DNA of 64,000 bases from contig OX031060.1 of the NCBI GenBank assembly GCA_943736015.1, forward strand, positions 16,009,501 through 16,073,500, written 5' to 3'. Shown here in pieces: positions 1-11,001 of this stretch (positions within the stretch are counted from its first letter, which is position 1; every line of letters begins with the position of its first letter). The notes beneath the pieces were generated by a model, which ran no database searches, was not told the origin of the DNA, and was given only the letters and a program-made list of their open reading frames with translations. The stretch is from Tridacna crocea. Lineage: Eukaryota; Mollusca; Bivalvia; Cardiida; Cardiidae. Made by a program: the position numbers and the translations under genes.

Positions 1-180
1 GTCCAAAGTGAAAGGCATTGGAAATGATAAATTAAGTCTTGCACAAATGGTGAGATATGTCTTTGACAGGATAAAAAACATTGTGGGAGAATGAGGGCAT
101 TTATGCCTTTTCTAGCATTGTTTTCAAAAGGCCTCTTCCTCAAGGTCATAAAAACACAGAATCGTTTATTACAGAGTTAA
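1..180 (+). mobile_element. palMITE, cut by window edge
   Basis: Begins inside arm A; right stem half lost; ends GAGTTAA. Confidence 0.6.
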
Positions 181-1343
181 GATACACACATACTAGTCCA
201 AAACAGCCATAAAATGAAAGCATTTCTTGTAAAATAAAAAAGAAGAGTTACTCTGTAAGTAGCATGATACACATTGAGCAGTTCATAGAAAGAGGTTAGG
301 ACAGTATTGTGATGGTCATCTTTTTACTACTTGAATATGTTAGGGTTTTTATGGTATTTGTCAAAGACAGCACCACTGTGAGTTCATTATCGAATTTTGA
401 AGATCATAATTGTATTTTGTGCAAAGCCAAAGGAAATAAACCCAATTAAACTCACTTTTTTTCAGACAGATGAGTTTTTTGGTTGCATTCAGATACATGT
501 ATGTGATTGGAAATGGCATGTTAAAATACATTGGATGAGGCTGTCAACTATCGGAATACTGATTTTTGATTGAAAATAGCTTTACTTGCCTATAGCTGTA
601 TCGTATATTGGCGTAATGATACAAAATTTATCTACCAATCACTTGGTCCTGGGCTTTTTTGTTTTAAAAACCTGTCCATCTCATGGCTTGTTCATACCAT
701 GATTTCGTTGTACTCTATTAATTAAGCATGAACATTAATAGATCAAAATAATTATTTGTAATGAAAGGAATTAAATGTTAAAAATTGCCTAAGATATTTC
801 AAAGTCATAGTTTTCAGGCACGAACATGGTTTCTCTCTCTATCCATCATGCATCCTACAGTCAAGAGATGTTACTCCTGACTCCTCTTAATGACCAAAGG
901 GGGACTACAAATACAACTTTGTCATGAGTACTCTTCCTTCAATCAAAAATGTTTGCTTTTTGATTTTCAAGGTAATATTTGAACAATATTTCTCCTTTTC
1001 TTTCAAATTATTAACTCCACACTATGGCTTACTTGACAAATACCACTTCAGCATTCTCACCACTTTGATTTTTGTATTGTATTTAAGGCCATTTTAAACA
1101 TCATTTCAGTTATGTCCTGTACTGTGCAAACTTTTTAGCTGTCCAGGACTTTACTGGTACAATTTTCCTCTGAAGTCACTGGGCTGCTCTCAAACATTTT
1201 CCAGCAGTGACACCATCAGAAATGAAACTTGCAGCAGTGACTTGCATTAATTCTTGCCAAGAAATACATGTAGGCCAAGCTTAAAATTTTTAAGGTCTCA
1301 AGTTGTGTATGCTAGTGACTGGGCTTAGGTTTTGCTCCCTCAG
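181..1343. other. No gene or clear repeat seen
   Basis: AT-rich sequence with no long frame, no palMITE stem and no splice-bounded open segment that I could support. Confidence 0.5.
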
Positions 1344-1570
1344 TTAATCCTTTACCAGAATTTTAGACTTGTCCAAATTGAAAACACTTACAACCTACAA
1401 AATAAAGGTAACTCAAAAATTGAAATTTATTTCAAGCAGGGTAGAAAATATTGTGGGCAAAAGAGAAAATGCTGTGGGCCAGCATTTTCTCGTTCTCCCA
1501 CAGCGTTTTCCAAATTGCTTCTTTCTCCTCAGGGTTGTAAAATTCCAAGGATTGTTTGGTAAAGGGTTAA
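1344..1570 (+). mobile_element. palMITE
   Basis: 227 bp TTAA to TTAA; centre GGGCC instead of GGTTACC. Confidence 0.85.
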
Positions 1571-1639
1571 GAAGATGAAGTCTGATCTGCACAATTTTAA
1601 ATTAATTTCAACTCCTCATTGAGGAACAATATTTTTGGT

Positions 1640-1835
1640 TACTTTCAATTTTTTCAAGCATTTGCAAATGATTAAATTGTTGATTTCTTGAGATTGTCTT
1701 GGAAAGGATAGAAACCAGTTTTGGAAAAGTAGAAAATAGTGGCTATCAGCATTTTCTTCTTTTCCTTTCATATTGCCATAAGCCATCTTCCCTTCAGTTC
1801 AATGAAACATGACTCTGTTTGATAAAAATCATTTA
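1640..1835 (+). mobile_element. palMITE, degenerate
   Basis: Stem traces GGAAAAGTAGAAAATAGTGG and ATCAGCATTTTCTTCTTTTC. Confidence 0.4.
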
Positions 1836-1926
1836 AAGTTTTTCAAGCTTAAAAAACCTGCATTTTGGTATTTCCTGCTGATAAAAAATATCCATCCATT
1901 TGACTATGGTCTGTAAGGTTTAACCC

Positions 1927-2153
1927 TTAACCCTTTCCCAAACAAGAAATTTTAAGCTCTTCCAAACTCAAGAGTTTGGAGACGACAACTTCAGATTTGA
2001 TAAAAGTGGCAGAAAGTTCTCTAAATGGGTAGAAAATACTGTGGGAAAAGGAGAAATTGCTCTTTATGAGCAATTTCTCCTTTTCCCACAGTGTTTTCAA
2101 AAGACTTGTACTGCAGACACGTAAAAACAAGGGCTCTTTTGGGAAAGGGTTAA
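1927..2153 (+). mobile_element. palMITE, variant stem
   Basis: Outer stem as usual, but inner stem GAAATTGCTC…GAGCAATTTC; ends TTAACCCTTTCCCAAAC. Confidence 0.85.
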
Positions 2154-2404
2154 TTTATAGATTGGTCCAAATTGAAAGCGTTTGTAAACCACAGATTAGG
2201 CTAGGGCATCGTAATGGGGTTTGTGTTACATTGCTAAATACATACGGATTTGTCCAAAACTTGAGTGATCAGTAATAGATGCGGGAAGGCAGCGCCTATC
2301 AGGCAATCATCTCTGGATTACCCGAATCTTAAAAGTTGAATTCAGTATCTTCTTTGGTCGATAAAAGGCAATGTTACACGAATATCATTAAGGTGCCTTT
2401 TCCT

Positions 2405-2510
2405 TAAATGAGGCTCAGGTGATGGGATTTGAAAGGTTAGAAAATGGTGTAGGAAAAAGGAGAAAATGCTGCTGCTCATCAGCATTTTTTCCTTTTTCTC
2501 ACAACGTTTT

Positions 2511-2511
<1 letters not shown>
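2405..2511 (+). mobile_element. palMITE, truncated
   Basis: Stem kept; arm B replaced by the G32 tract. Confidence 0.55.

Positions 2512-2543
<32 letters not shown>
2512..2543 (+). repeat. Uninterrupted G32 tract
   Basis: 32 consecutive G immediately after a truncated palMITE (ACAACGTTTTC then G). The exact length could be an assembly artefact. Confidence 0.9.
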
Positions 2544-2544
<1 letters not shown>

Positions 2545-2590
2545 GAAGAGTTATTGTCTAAATAAATATTAAATAAGTGAAAAGGACATA

Positions 2591-3749
2591 CAGTCAAACC
2601 TGTCTTAAGCAAGCGGTCAAGGGACCTTCCAAAATTGCTTGCTTAAGACAGGTGCTTGCTTAAAAGAGGTCCATCACGCAAGATGGTCTCGGGGTTATCT
2701 TTTCCTAAAAATTTATTAAAGGGGAGGGGGGGGGGGTGTTACATGTCCCATGTACAAGTACATGTGCAAACCCAAGTTCAAATTGTTCAGCTAGAATCCG
2801 AGAACTCTTTCCAGATTCTAAAAGTCTAATTACTTCCACTCTACGTTCTAATGTCAACACTTTTCTCTTGGTAGAAGCCATGATTAGATATTAACAGTCT
2901 CGAGTTGCATGTAATAATACAATAGACAGATCGTCGGGTCAAAACATAAGAAATCTGCATCTTTGGAATAATCATCAATCAAAATAATGGAATGGTCGAA
3001 AGATGATTGGGCAAAAAGGTCAAACAATCGTAGGTTTACTGGTCAATGACAACAGGACGTCCGGGTAATCGTCAAAAATTAACGTAATTATGAAAGACAA
3101 TTTCTGAAACACCGGCATATGTAATTACCTATACTAATTTGGGTACAATCGGTTGTAAGGACAGTTTTCTTTAATCATTTCTCACCCTTTAGAAAAATTA
3201 AAACAAAACAAACAAAAAAAGGCGAAACAGCTTCTTTATTATTGCGTTATATAATCATTACAGTAATGTCGGATTAAATCGAAAGTTGAAAGACATTTTT
3301 CGTTATCTGACTCGGGTAATTTACACGTGATTTCGAACTTTAAAATTTGTGACAAATCGGATATAATAGCTTACGAAATCATCATTTGCATCAAAATAAC
3401 ACGTTCTCGAGGTAATCAGGTAATATGCAATCACCTGTTAATTGGCGACGTGTGTATATGGTTGTTCGATTTTGACACTTTAGTTCTTCATCCGAAAACG
3501 GTTGAACGTGAGAAGTACACTAGGCGTGAAATTTTAATTTTGGCAATCCGACTTCCGTTGGTTATTGGCCGCTACTTACCAGAGTGATTTGAAAAACGGG
3601 ACAAAATTTCGGCGGCCGTTGCGTGCGTTTTAAAGGTGCTTGTTGAAAAAAGGTTCAATACAGAGTAAAGTTGATTGGGGGGACATTGAACTGGCCGCTA
3701 AATGGAGGTTCACGCTGAATGGAGGTGGACGAATCACCAGGTTTGACTG
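2591..3749. mobile_element. pogo-like (Tc1/mariner) non-autonomous transposon, 1.16 kb
   Basis: CAGTCAAACCTG at 2591 is matched by its inverse CAGGTTTGACTG at 3738-3749, with TA on each side. A second internal inversion pairs TCTTAAGCAAGCGGTCAAGG with later GCTTGCTTAAGACAGGTGC. The largest internal frame (86 codons, 3327-3587) is unrecognised and far too short for a transposase. CpG content is higher than in the neighbourhood. Confidence 0.65.
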
Positions 3750-3751
3750 TA

Positions 3752-4129
3752 CTTAGTCAATAATATTGACATTGATATTTCATAGTTGTTTTTATTAGAA
3801 TAATTGTAAAAAGAAGCAGACAGTATAGATCTTATATATTGTATGTTTTGTACTGTCTGATCTTGATCTACAGAGTCTGCAATCGTAAATAAGTATAGGG
3901 TCATTGATACAAGGGCATGTGTCATAAATTTTGTCACATAGGATGGTTCCCCTATATTTAGGCATCATAGATCTTTACAGTGTAAACAGGAATTACCTGT
4001 ATTTTGTTGATCACATAAAAGTATGTCTCCCAACCCTATGTTCTTGCTCTTATTCTGATTTGAATCTCCCTTGATTGATTTTAGGAGACGTGCTTACATG
4101 TTTTATCTGTCTGTCTGCCCCTATAGTCC
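3752..4129. other. No feature seen
   Basis: AT-rich spacer between the pogo-like element and the SINE at 4130. Confidence 0.5.
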
Positions 4130-4412
4130 TGATAGGTTCTGCTTGGTCAGTGGCATGTATACAGGACTGGAGAACAGGGGGTCACTGGTTTGATCCCTGG
4201 CTCGTCCAAATTCTTTCCAAGGATGATGATCATTGGAACAGGATTCATTCCTCTCTCGCAGCTGGTCATTGTTTTGACAGTGGTTATGAGGGAAAGCAGC
4301 CAGTGGCTTGGAAATAATAGTGAGCAGACTGCTGAGGTTAAAAAACAACAGTAAAACATGGATAGGTGCTCTGGTCGCTATGATAAAACTGAAATACAAT
4401 CAATCATTCAAT
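4130..4412 (+). mobile_element. tRNA-derived SINE, family 1
   Basis: Polymerase III boxes: A-like TTGGTCAGTGG and B-like GGTTTGATCCC (near 4189). Body GCAGCCAGTGGCTTGGAAA, then ACATGGATAGGTGCTCTGGT, tail CAATCAATCATTCAATG. Confidence 0.7.
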
Positions 4413-5039
4413 GTCTACCTGTCCAGTTGTCTCTCTGCCATGGCTAAGTTTGTATTCTGTTATTCTGTTAATTTCTCTGAAGCCTGCATTGGATTATACA
4501 AAATGTTTCACTCCCTCGTCAGTCTTATCGAGTTTCTAAGATCAAGGTTACAGCATGTATACATATATGTAAAAAATAGATGTGTCTGTCCTGTCTTGAT
4601 CAGAGACCCCTCTCTTACATTTTGAAAATATTTCTCATATTTTTTCCACCAGAATTATGGTACTGAATAGGGGTTTCAGACTATAATTGTGCTCTTGGCT
4701 CAATCATTTTTCAGGGTCAAGGTCAAAGTGAAGAATGTATGGTCACATGTAAATGATTTCGATTCTTTTGTTATTGTTGGTAATGTAGTTGTTGAACATC
4801 AGCCTATATTTCATTGAAGGATTTAGGTAAAAGTCCTGTGATTCGCAGAGTCAGCATTTGGAAGTAGAGATATCTTTATTATACTGCAAAGAAATTTCTT
4901 GTAATCTGATTGGATCATATGTTCTGAACATATATATTTATCATGTACACTGGCAAAACCAACATAAAGGCAAAATTCCCTTTCGGAAGCCGAGTACACA
5001 TGACTACACTATCAACACAATATCAAAATGATGGCGTCG
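4413..5039. other. No feature seen
   Basis: Frames here are short and unremarkable. TGTAACAGCATGTATACATATA-like AT steps occur but no repeat boundary. Confidence 0.4.
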
Positions 5040-5330
5040 ATCAAGATTAACTACTGACTGAGCTACTGGGGCACAATGATGTTGAGCACAGCCTTCAGCA
5101 TTATTTCCATAATATCGTGGTGGCCAGTGCATGAGCTACCTATGCTTTCTAGGAGTTTCTTTGGCCAGTACTTTTATCAACATTTTTTCCAGGCTGTGTG
5201 GCTGCTTTCTTCTATAAACATAGAGACAGTGATCTGTTCCAAGTAAGATAGGTACGATTCTTGCATAATTGCTATCTGCAGGACTCTGATGATATTCACC
5301 AACCATTCTTAAGAACATTCTTTGTCTTCT
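5040..5330 (-). mobile_element. SINE family 1, degenerate
   Basis: CAGCATTATTTCCATAATAT, GTGGCCAGTGCATGAGC and CTTTCTAGGAGTTTCTTTGG match the inverse of the family-1 body. The tRNA-like head is eroded. Confidence 0.5.
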
Positions 5331-5439
5331 TCCTCAGAATTTTCTATATTTGAAGGTAACAGAACTTCTGAGAATGGTTTAGCCAATCAGAAGTTGTGTT
5401 ACAAATTTAGAACATCTTGGAGAATAAGACTAAGAATAT

Positions 5440-5890
5440 GGCCAAGAATGGTTGGTGAATACAGGCCAAGGGATTGGAACCTGCAGTCCCATGGTTTCAA
5501 GTCTTGTATGCCACTGACTGAATATCCTCAATATTTCATGGGTTCAAACTTAAGAGGGATTAAACAGCGAACAATAGACAGGAGGCAAGATAATGCAGTG
5601 CAAGGATAGTAGGGAATAGGAGTTATGAGCAGGTTATTGACAGATCTGTCTTCTATTTCCATAAATTTTTATGCTTGAGTGTTCTTGGCATAATTATGCA
5701 AGATTATGAGGATCACTTGCACTTTCCATTCTGTCTGGTGTGTGCTTTTCCCAGTCCAGTATTTCATGGGCTCAAACTGAAGAAGAATGGGACAAAGTGT
5801 TATTGACTTGATAAAAGATAACATTGTGTAGAAGGATGGGGGGGGGATAAACATGAATTATGACCAAGTTATTGACAGAGCTGTCTGTAG
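5440..5890. repeat. Diverged direct duplication
   Basis: TATTTCATGGGTTCAAACTT (near 5532) to GTTATTGACAGATCTGTCTT recurs as TATTTCATGGGCTCAAACTG (near 5760) to GTTATTGACAGAGCTGTCTG, offset about 230 bp. AAGAATGGTTGGTGAAT at 5445 is inverse to 5290-5310. Confidence 0.5.
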
Positions 5891-6119
5891 TAATTAGATA
5901 AATCTTTTTATTAGCTCTGAGCTCTCTTGGCTCAGCTTTGATTGCTTTTGCAGATCAGCAGCATTTTGAAAGTTGTCTGATCTTTGATCTACACTTTCAA
6001 GTTTGTAATTAGTGTGACGAATAAATGGCAAGGAAGATGCTTCTATTGACTAATAAATGATGAATTTCATGTCTCTTCCACCAAAATAGGTGACTGGTAT
6101 CACTGGAAAATAAAGATTT

Positions 6120-6306
6120 GTTTAGAATATTCACATAGACAACAAATTAGATGTGGCTTAAGTGATAGAATTTTTTTAGGAAAGGAGTTGAAAACATTGT
6201 GGGAAAAGAAGAAAATGCTGGTTTCCAGCATTTTCTTCTTTTCCCTCATTGTTTTCAAAACATACCACAAAGTCACAAACACATCATGATTGTTTAGTGA
6301 AGGGTC
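6120..6306 (+). mobile_element. palMITE
   Basis: Both stem halves carry GAAG/CTTC in place of GGAG/CTCC; centre GGTTTCC. Confidence 0.7.
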
Positions 6307-6449
6307 AAAACCAATCCATATCTCGGCTAAATAAAGTAACTGTCATCGCTTAATTTGAACAGGTGTAGGGTTTCACTAGTTTCAGGAATCATTACAACTT
6401 TGTCTTAACCATATATAGACCATTATTTTGGTCTATATATGGCTTGCAA

Positions 6450-6640
6450 GACACGAATAGGGGCATTCAGACATTTGCGTAAAGTGCCGTCTCCGATCAG
6501 CCTGCGCACTCTGTGCAGGATGATCGGAAACGACACATTCCATTTTAATGCAATAGTCTGTCTTGCCCAAGTCTACTGTGGAACAAAATCTACTGTAGCC
6601 ATGTGTTCTCGGATCCGAGATGACACTTTACACAAATGTT
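6450..6640. mobile_element. Hairpin repeat (CACGAATAGGGGCATTC type)
   Basis: Arms GTGCCGTCTCCGATCAGCC and its near inverse GGATGATCGGAAACGACAC (6486-6537) around GCGCACTCTGTGC. A second, more degraded copy is at 27490-27600. Confidence 0.55.
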
Positions 6641-6898
6641 CAAATACCCCTTTTCATGACAAAATTTTAGACTGATCCAAATTGAAAGCATTTGCAAAAG
6701 ACAAAATTTATGCAACTCAAAAATTGAATTTTTTTCAGGAGGGTAGAAAAAATTGTGGTAAAAGGAGAAAATGCTGCTTACCATTGTTGGAAAAGGAGAA
6801 AATGCTGGTTACCAGCATTTTCTCCTTTTCCCACAATGTTTTCAAAAGGCTCTTTGGCCGTGGTTGTGAAAACCAGGGATTGTTTGAGAAAGGGTTAA
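6640..6898 (+). mobile_element. palMITE with duplicated left stem
   Basis: GGAGAAAATGCTG occurs twice before the right half, adding about 30 bp. Confidence 0.8.
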
Positions 6899-6978
6899 AC
6901 AAGACTCTTACATAGTTGTCAACTGCAAACTTGCATTGGAAGGAATGTGTAACAGAGCAATATAATATATCTACTTAC

Positions 6979-7100
6979 AGGTGAAGCCCATGAATTACAC
7001 CCACAGTCAGACAGTCAGCCAGGCATTGTAGTTCATGTTTGCGAGGACCCCGAGGGCTTCTCTTCGAAAGACAAACTACCCATTGTTCAAACAAAATGTC
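6979..7100 (-). CDS. Orphan exon-like segment, unknown protein
   Basis: Acceptor TTGACCTTTCAG, donor CACCT|GTAAGT, 122 nt. Only one frame is open and it translates DILFEQWVVCLSKRSPRGPR, then KHELQCLADCLTVGVIHGLH. Composition is protein-like (Cys, Trp, Arg, few Lys/Asn) and unlike the AT-rich surroundings. I do not recognise the family, and no partner exons were found in 1-13 kb. Confidence 0.42.
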
Positions 7101-7312
7101 CTGAAAGGTCAACGTGATTTGAGCCTCAAAGCTCAGGATTGACTGGTATAGGATTGACATATGAAAGAACCTTTGGATATTATTGTGTTTTAAAAAGGAT
7201 GAAAATAATTGGCTTTCCAAGTATAATACCAGTCATAATTTACACTTCATAACTGCAAGTTTTACTCTGCAAATGCTATACATGGTCTTTGCATGAGTAA
7301 AGTTAACGCTGT

Positions 7313-7515
7313 ACCAAAAGACAAAAATTTATACTGGTCCAACCACAAAGCATTGATTTTGCAGAAGACAAAATAAATATGTCTCAAAATTTCAGCCTGT
7401 TTTATGACGGGTAGAAAATATTGTGGGAAAGGAGAAAATGCTGGTTAACTGATGTTTTCTAAAGCTTTCTTTCTCTGGATTGTAAAAAATTCAGAATTCA
7501 CTATATTACGAAAGG
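7313..7515 (+). mobile_element. palMITE, right stem eroded
   Basis: Left stem intact, right side reduced to GATGTTTTCTAAAG. Confidence 0.65.
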
Positions 7516-7635
7516 TATTTTACTATTTGTGTCTTGAAATAGATTTTCAGATGATGGTATTCAACCCTTTACCAAACATCAAAATTTAGACTTATGCAAT
7601 TCAAAAGCATTTTCAGACCACAAGTACAATATGGC

Positions 7636-7871
7636 TTAACCCTTTACCCCATAAGGCATTTCTATGGTATCTCTAACTGATTCTAAATAATAGCAACTTG
7701 CAAGGATGAAGCCGTTTCTTATGTGTACAAGACACCTTTTGATAGCTTAGAAATCATTGTGACAAAAGGTGAAATTGCTCGTCACGAGCAATTTCACCTT
7801 TTGTCACAATGTTTTCCAAAGGCTCCTACAGGCAATGTGTAGAAATGAGTATCTATGGAGTTAAGGGTTAA
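7636..7871 (+). mobile_element. palMITE subfamily 2
   Basis: Same TTAACCCTTTACC ends but arm A is CATAAGGCATTTCTATGG and the stem is GGTGAAATTGCTCGTCACGA with its inverse. Confidence 0.85.
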
Positions 7872-7888
7872 GTGATGAAGTGTGTCTC

Positions 7889-8120
7889 TTAACCCATTAC
7901 TACACAATCCCTACTTTTGACGACCCTGAGAAAGAAGAATTTGGAAAACATTGTGGGAAAAGGAGAAAATTCTGGTAACCAGCATTTTCTCCTTTTCCCA
8001 CAATGTTTTCTACCCTTTACAAAAAAAAAAAAATCAAATTTTGAGTCACCTTTATTTTTTCGTCTGCAAATTCTTTCGATTTGGACAAACCTAGAATTTT
8101 GTCGTTTGGTAATGAGTTAA
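7889..8120 (-). mobile_element. palMITE
   Basis: 232 bp; A13 run inside arm A; centre GGTAACC. Confidence 0.9.
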
Positions 8121-8226
8121 AGGGTAGAAAATTATGGTTTCTTTTATTTTCTCCTTTTCCCACAATCTTTTCAGAGACTTTCTTTATCAGGTTTGTTAAA
8201 ACACACAATTATTTAGTAAAACGTCA
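8121..8226 (+). mobile_element. palMITE fragment
   Basis: Right stem and arm B only, sharing the TTAA of the preceding copy. Confidence 0.5.
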
Positions 8227-8253
8227 AAAAATGTTCCATGTAAAACATGGCAT

Positions 8254-8550
8254 TGATTGATTGATGGGTGTTTAACACCATTTTCAACCTTATTTCAGTT
8301 TTATCCCTGTGGCCAGTGCGCCTTTCCATGCTTTCCTGGAGTCTCTTTTACCGGTACTCCCCACAATTCTCTTTCCAAGCCACTGGCTGCTTTCCCACAT
8401 AGCCATTGTCGAGACGATAGATGGTAGAAGAGGAATGAACCCTGTCGCAATTACTATCATCAATCCTTGGAAAGAACTAGGCTGAGCAGGGGATCAAACC
8501 CACAACTCCCTGTTCTCAAGTCCTGCACACTACAGACTGAACTACCATAA
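8254..8550 (-). mobile_element. SINE family 1
   Basis: Inverse copy: ATTGATTGATTGATGG tail at the left, GTGTTTAACACC, body with CCACTGGCTGCTTTCCCACA, and a B box read as GTTTGATCCCC on the minus strand near 8495. Confidence 0.7.
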
Positions 8551-8571
8551 CTGTTTTTCAGATGACAACAT

Positions 8572-8813
8572 TATTAACCCATTAGCGCAGAGTGTTTGTG
8601 GACAACAACTTGGAATTGGTCTCTGATAGGATAGAAAAGATGCAAAACTTTGTGGGAAAATAGGAAGTGTTTTCCAGCATGATTTTCCTTTTCCAATTAT
8701 AGTTATTCTCTACCTTACACAGATTTTAACTCTTTACCACAACATTTTAGACTGGTCCACATGGAGAGCACTTGCAGATGACAAAATAAACATGCATAAA
8801 AATCTGAACTTGT
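8572..8813 (+). mobile_element. palMITE relics (two)
   Basis: A degenerate copy to about 8720, then an isolated arm A with GACTGGTCCACATGGAGAGC. Confidence 0.45.
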
Positions 8814-9042
8814 TTAACCCATTACCACAAAATCCCTACTTTTGACGCCCCTGAGAAAGAAGCCTTTTGAAAACACTGTGGGAAAAGGAGAAAATGCTGG
8901 TAACAAGCATTTTCTCCTTTTCCCACAGTGTTTTCTACTCTTCCCAGAACAAATTCCAATTTTTCAGTCACCTTTATTTTGTCATCTGCAAATGCTTTCA
9001 ATTTGGACCAGTCTAAAATTTTCTTGTGTGGTAAAGAGTTAA
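8814..9042 (-). mobile_element. palMITE
   Basis: 229 bp; stem uses CACTGTGGG on one side and CCCACAGTG on the other. Confidence 0.92.
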
Positions 9043-9172
9043 GGAGGGGAAGAAAACATTGTGGGAAAAGGAGAAAATGCTGATTACCAGCATTTTCTCT
9101 TTTCCCACAATGTTTTCAAAAGGCTTCTTGCCCAGGATCATTAAAGGCCAGGATTGTTTGGTAAAAGGTTAA
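9043..9172 (+). mobile_element. palMITE lacking arm A
   Basis: Directly abuts the previous copy; centre GATTACC. Confidence 0.75.
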
Positions 9173-9359
9173 AACAGGATTTAATGGAAAAGGGAAGAAT
9201 ATGCAGGGATCGTATTTACAATCCCTGGAGTGTGTAAGTGGGCATGAATGGCTTGGATATGAATTAAATACATTGAAATAGCATAGTTTGTGCAGCTGTG
9301 CACATTACAACTTTTTGTTCGGATCTTATTATGGTTTGCTCATAAATCTTTATGGCAAA

Positions 9360-9567
9360 ACCCTCCCTTTTACAACCCCAATGAAGCTTTCTGAAAATAC
9401 TGTGGTAAAACAAGAAAATGCTGGTTACCAGCATTTTCTCCCTTTCCCACGCTATTTTCTTTGCTGTCAAAGACAAACTTAATCATTTCAGTCAAAATTT
9501 AACTTGTCGTCTGCAATTGCTTTCAAGTTTGACAAATCTAAAATTTTGTCTTGTGGTAAAGAGTTAA
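9360..9567 (-). mobile_element. palMITE
   Basis: Left terminus lost; arm A ends GGTAAAGAGTTAA. Confidence 0.75.
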
Positions 9568-9582
9568 ATGTGCTCATACAAG

Positions 9583-10290
9583 ATAGCAAAATTTTAATCT
9601 CTTCAACCTTGAGAGCATTTGCAGTCGACAAATTTTACATACACATAGCTCACATGTTGGACTTTGTGTTTGGAAAGGTTCTTGGAGAAAAAGTAAAATG
9701 CTGGTTAGAGGTATTTTTTTCCTTTTCCAAAGCCTTCTTCCTAAGTTGTTAATTTATGATACAGCAATTTCATGTATATAGATGTATTACATGTAAATGT
9801 TTGTATTGTCCATAACATTACCAGTCAAAAATTAACTCCTTACCACACAATCCCGACTTTTAACAACCCTGACAAAGAAAGCCTTTGAAAACATTGTGGG
9901 AAAAGGAGAAAATGCTGGTAACCAGCATTTTCTCCTTTTCCCACAATGTTTTCTACCCTTTGCAAATAGAATTTTAACTTTTGATATACATTTATTTTGT
10001 CGTCTGCAAATGCTTTGAATTTGGACCAGTCTAAAATTTTGTCATTTGGCAAAGGGTTAATGACAAGACAGCCATTTGCAGTCGACAAATTCAACATGGC
10101 TCACATGGTAGAAGTTGTGCATGGAAAGCTGCTTTGAAAAAGAGGAAAATATTACTGGTTACTAATGGTTACCAGCATTCTCTCTTTTTCCAAAGCTGAC
10201 TTCCTTTGTTGTTAATTTATGATACAGTAATATTGTGTACATATTACATGTAAATGTTTGCATTGTTCATTACATTACCAGTCCATAAAC
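9583..10290. repeat. Direct duplication flanking an intact palMITE
   Basis: 9600-9832 and 10066-10290 share CATTTGCAGTCGACAAATT, GTTGTTAATTTATGATACAG and TTACATGTAAATGTTTG. The palMITE 9832-10060 lies between them. Confidence 0.65.
9832..10060 (-). mobile_element. palMITE
   Basis: 229 bp, perfect stem, between two duplicated flanks. Confidence 0.93.
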
Positions 10291-10309
10291 TAAAGACAAG
10301 ACAATATTT

Positions 10310-10541
10310 TTAACCTGTTACCAGACAACACAACGTTAGATTTGCCCAAATTGAAAGCAATTAGATACAAAATTTAAAGCGTTTACAGAAGACAAATATC
10401 TATTTCTCAAATGATGGAATATGTCTCTGATGGGGCCGGAAACATTGAGGGAAAAGAAGAAAATGCTGGTTTCCCACACTGTTTTCAAAAGCCTTTTTCT
10501 TCAGGGTCGTTAAAACAGCGGCTTGTTTGGTAAAAAGTTAA
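10310..10541 (+). mobile_element. palMITE with half-stem deletion
   Basis: GCTGG is followed at once by TTTCCCACACTG, so the inner right half is gone. Confidence 0.75.
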
Positions 10542-10772
10542 GACATCATTGTTGTGACATTACTCCATTTTGTTGTGAACTGACGTATTTCTAATTTGGT
10601 GTCATTTTTGACACATGCGTCATTGTCATTTTTGAGGTATCTCATAATTAGTGTCATTTTATCATTATTAAAGTTAAGTATAATAGATGTTGGATGTTTT
10701 TAATGAACCATTTTGAGCTTCACTGGCCAAGACCAGGGAGCTTTTGTCATGGTCCTGCGTCTGTCATGTATG

Positions 10773-11001
10773 TTAACTCTTTATCACACAGTCTAGACTT
10801 TCAACGCCCTCGAGAAAGAAGCCTTTAGAAAACATTGTGGGAAAAGGAGAAAATGCTGGTAACCAGCATTTTCTTCTTTTCCCAGAATGCTTTTTACCCT
10901 TCCCAAAACAAATTTCAATTTTTGAGCTACATTTATTTTGTGGTCTGCAAATGCTTTCAATTAAGACAAGTCTGTAATTTTGTTGTTTGGTAAAGAGTAA
11001 A
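10773..11001 (-). mobile_element. palMITE
   Basis: 229 bp; right end GAGTAAA, mutated TTAA. Confidence 0.88.

Noticed and set aside
4075..4625. Overlapping frames of 80-105 codons
   Set aside because: They cover SINE family 1 on both strands and have no protein family signal.
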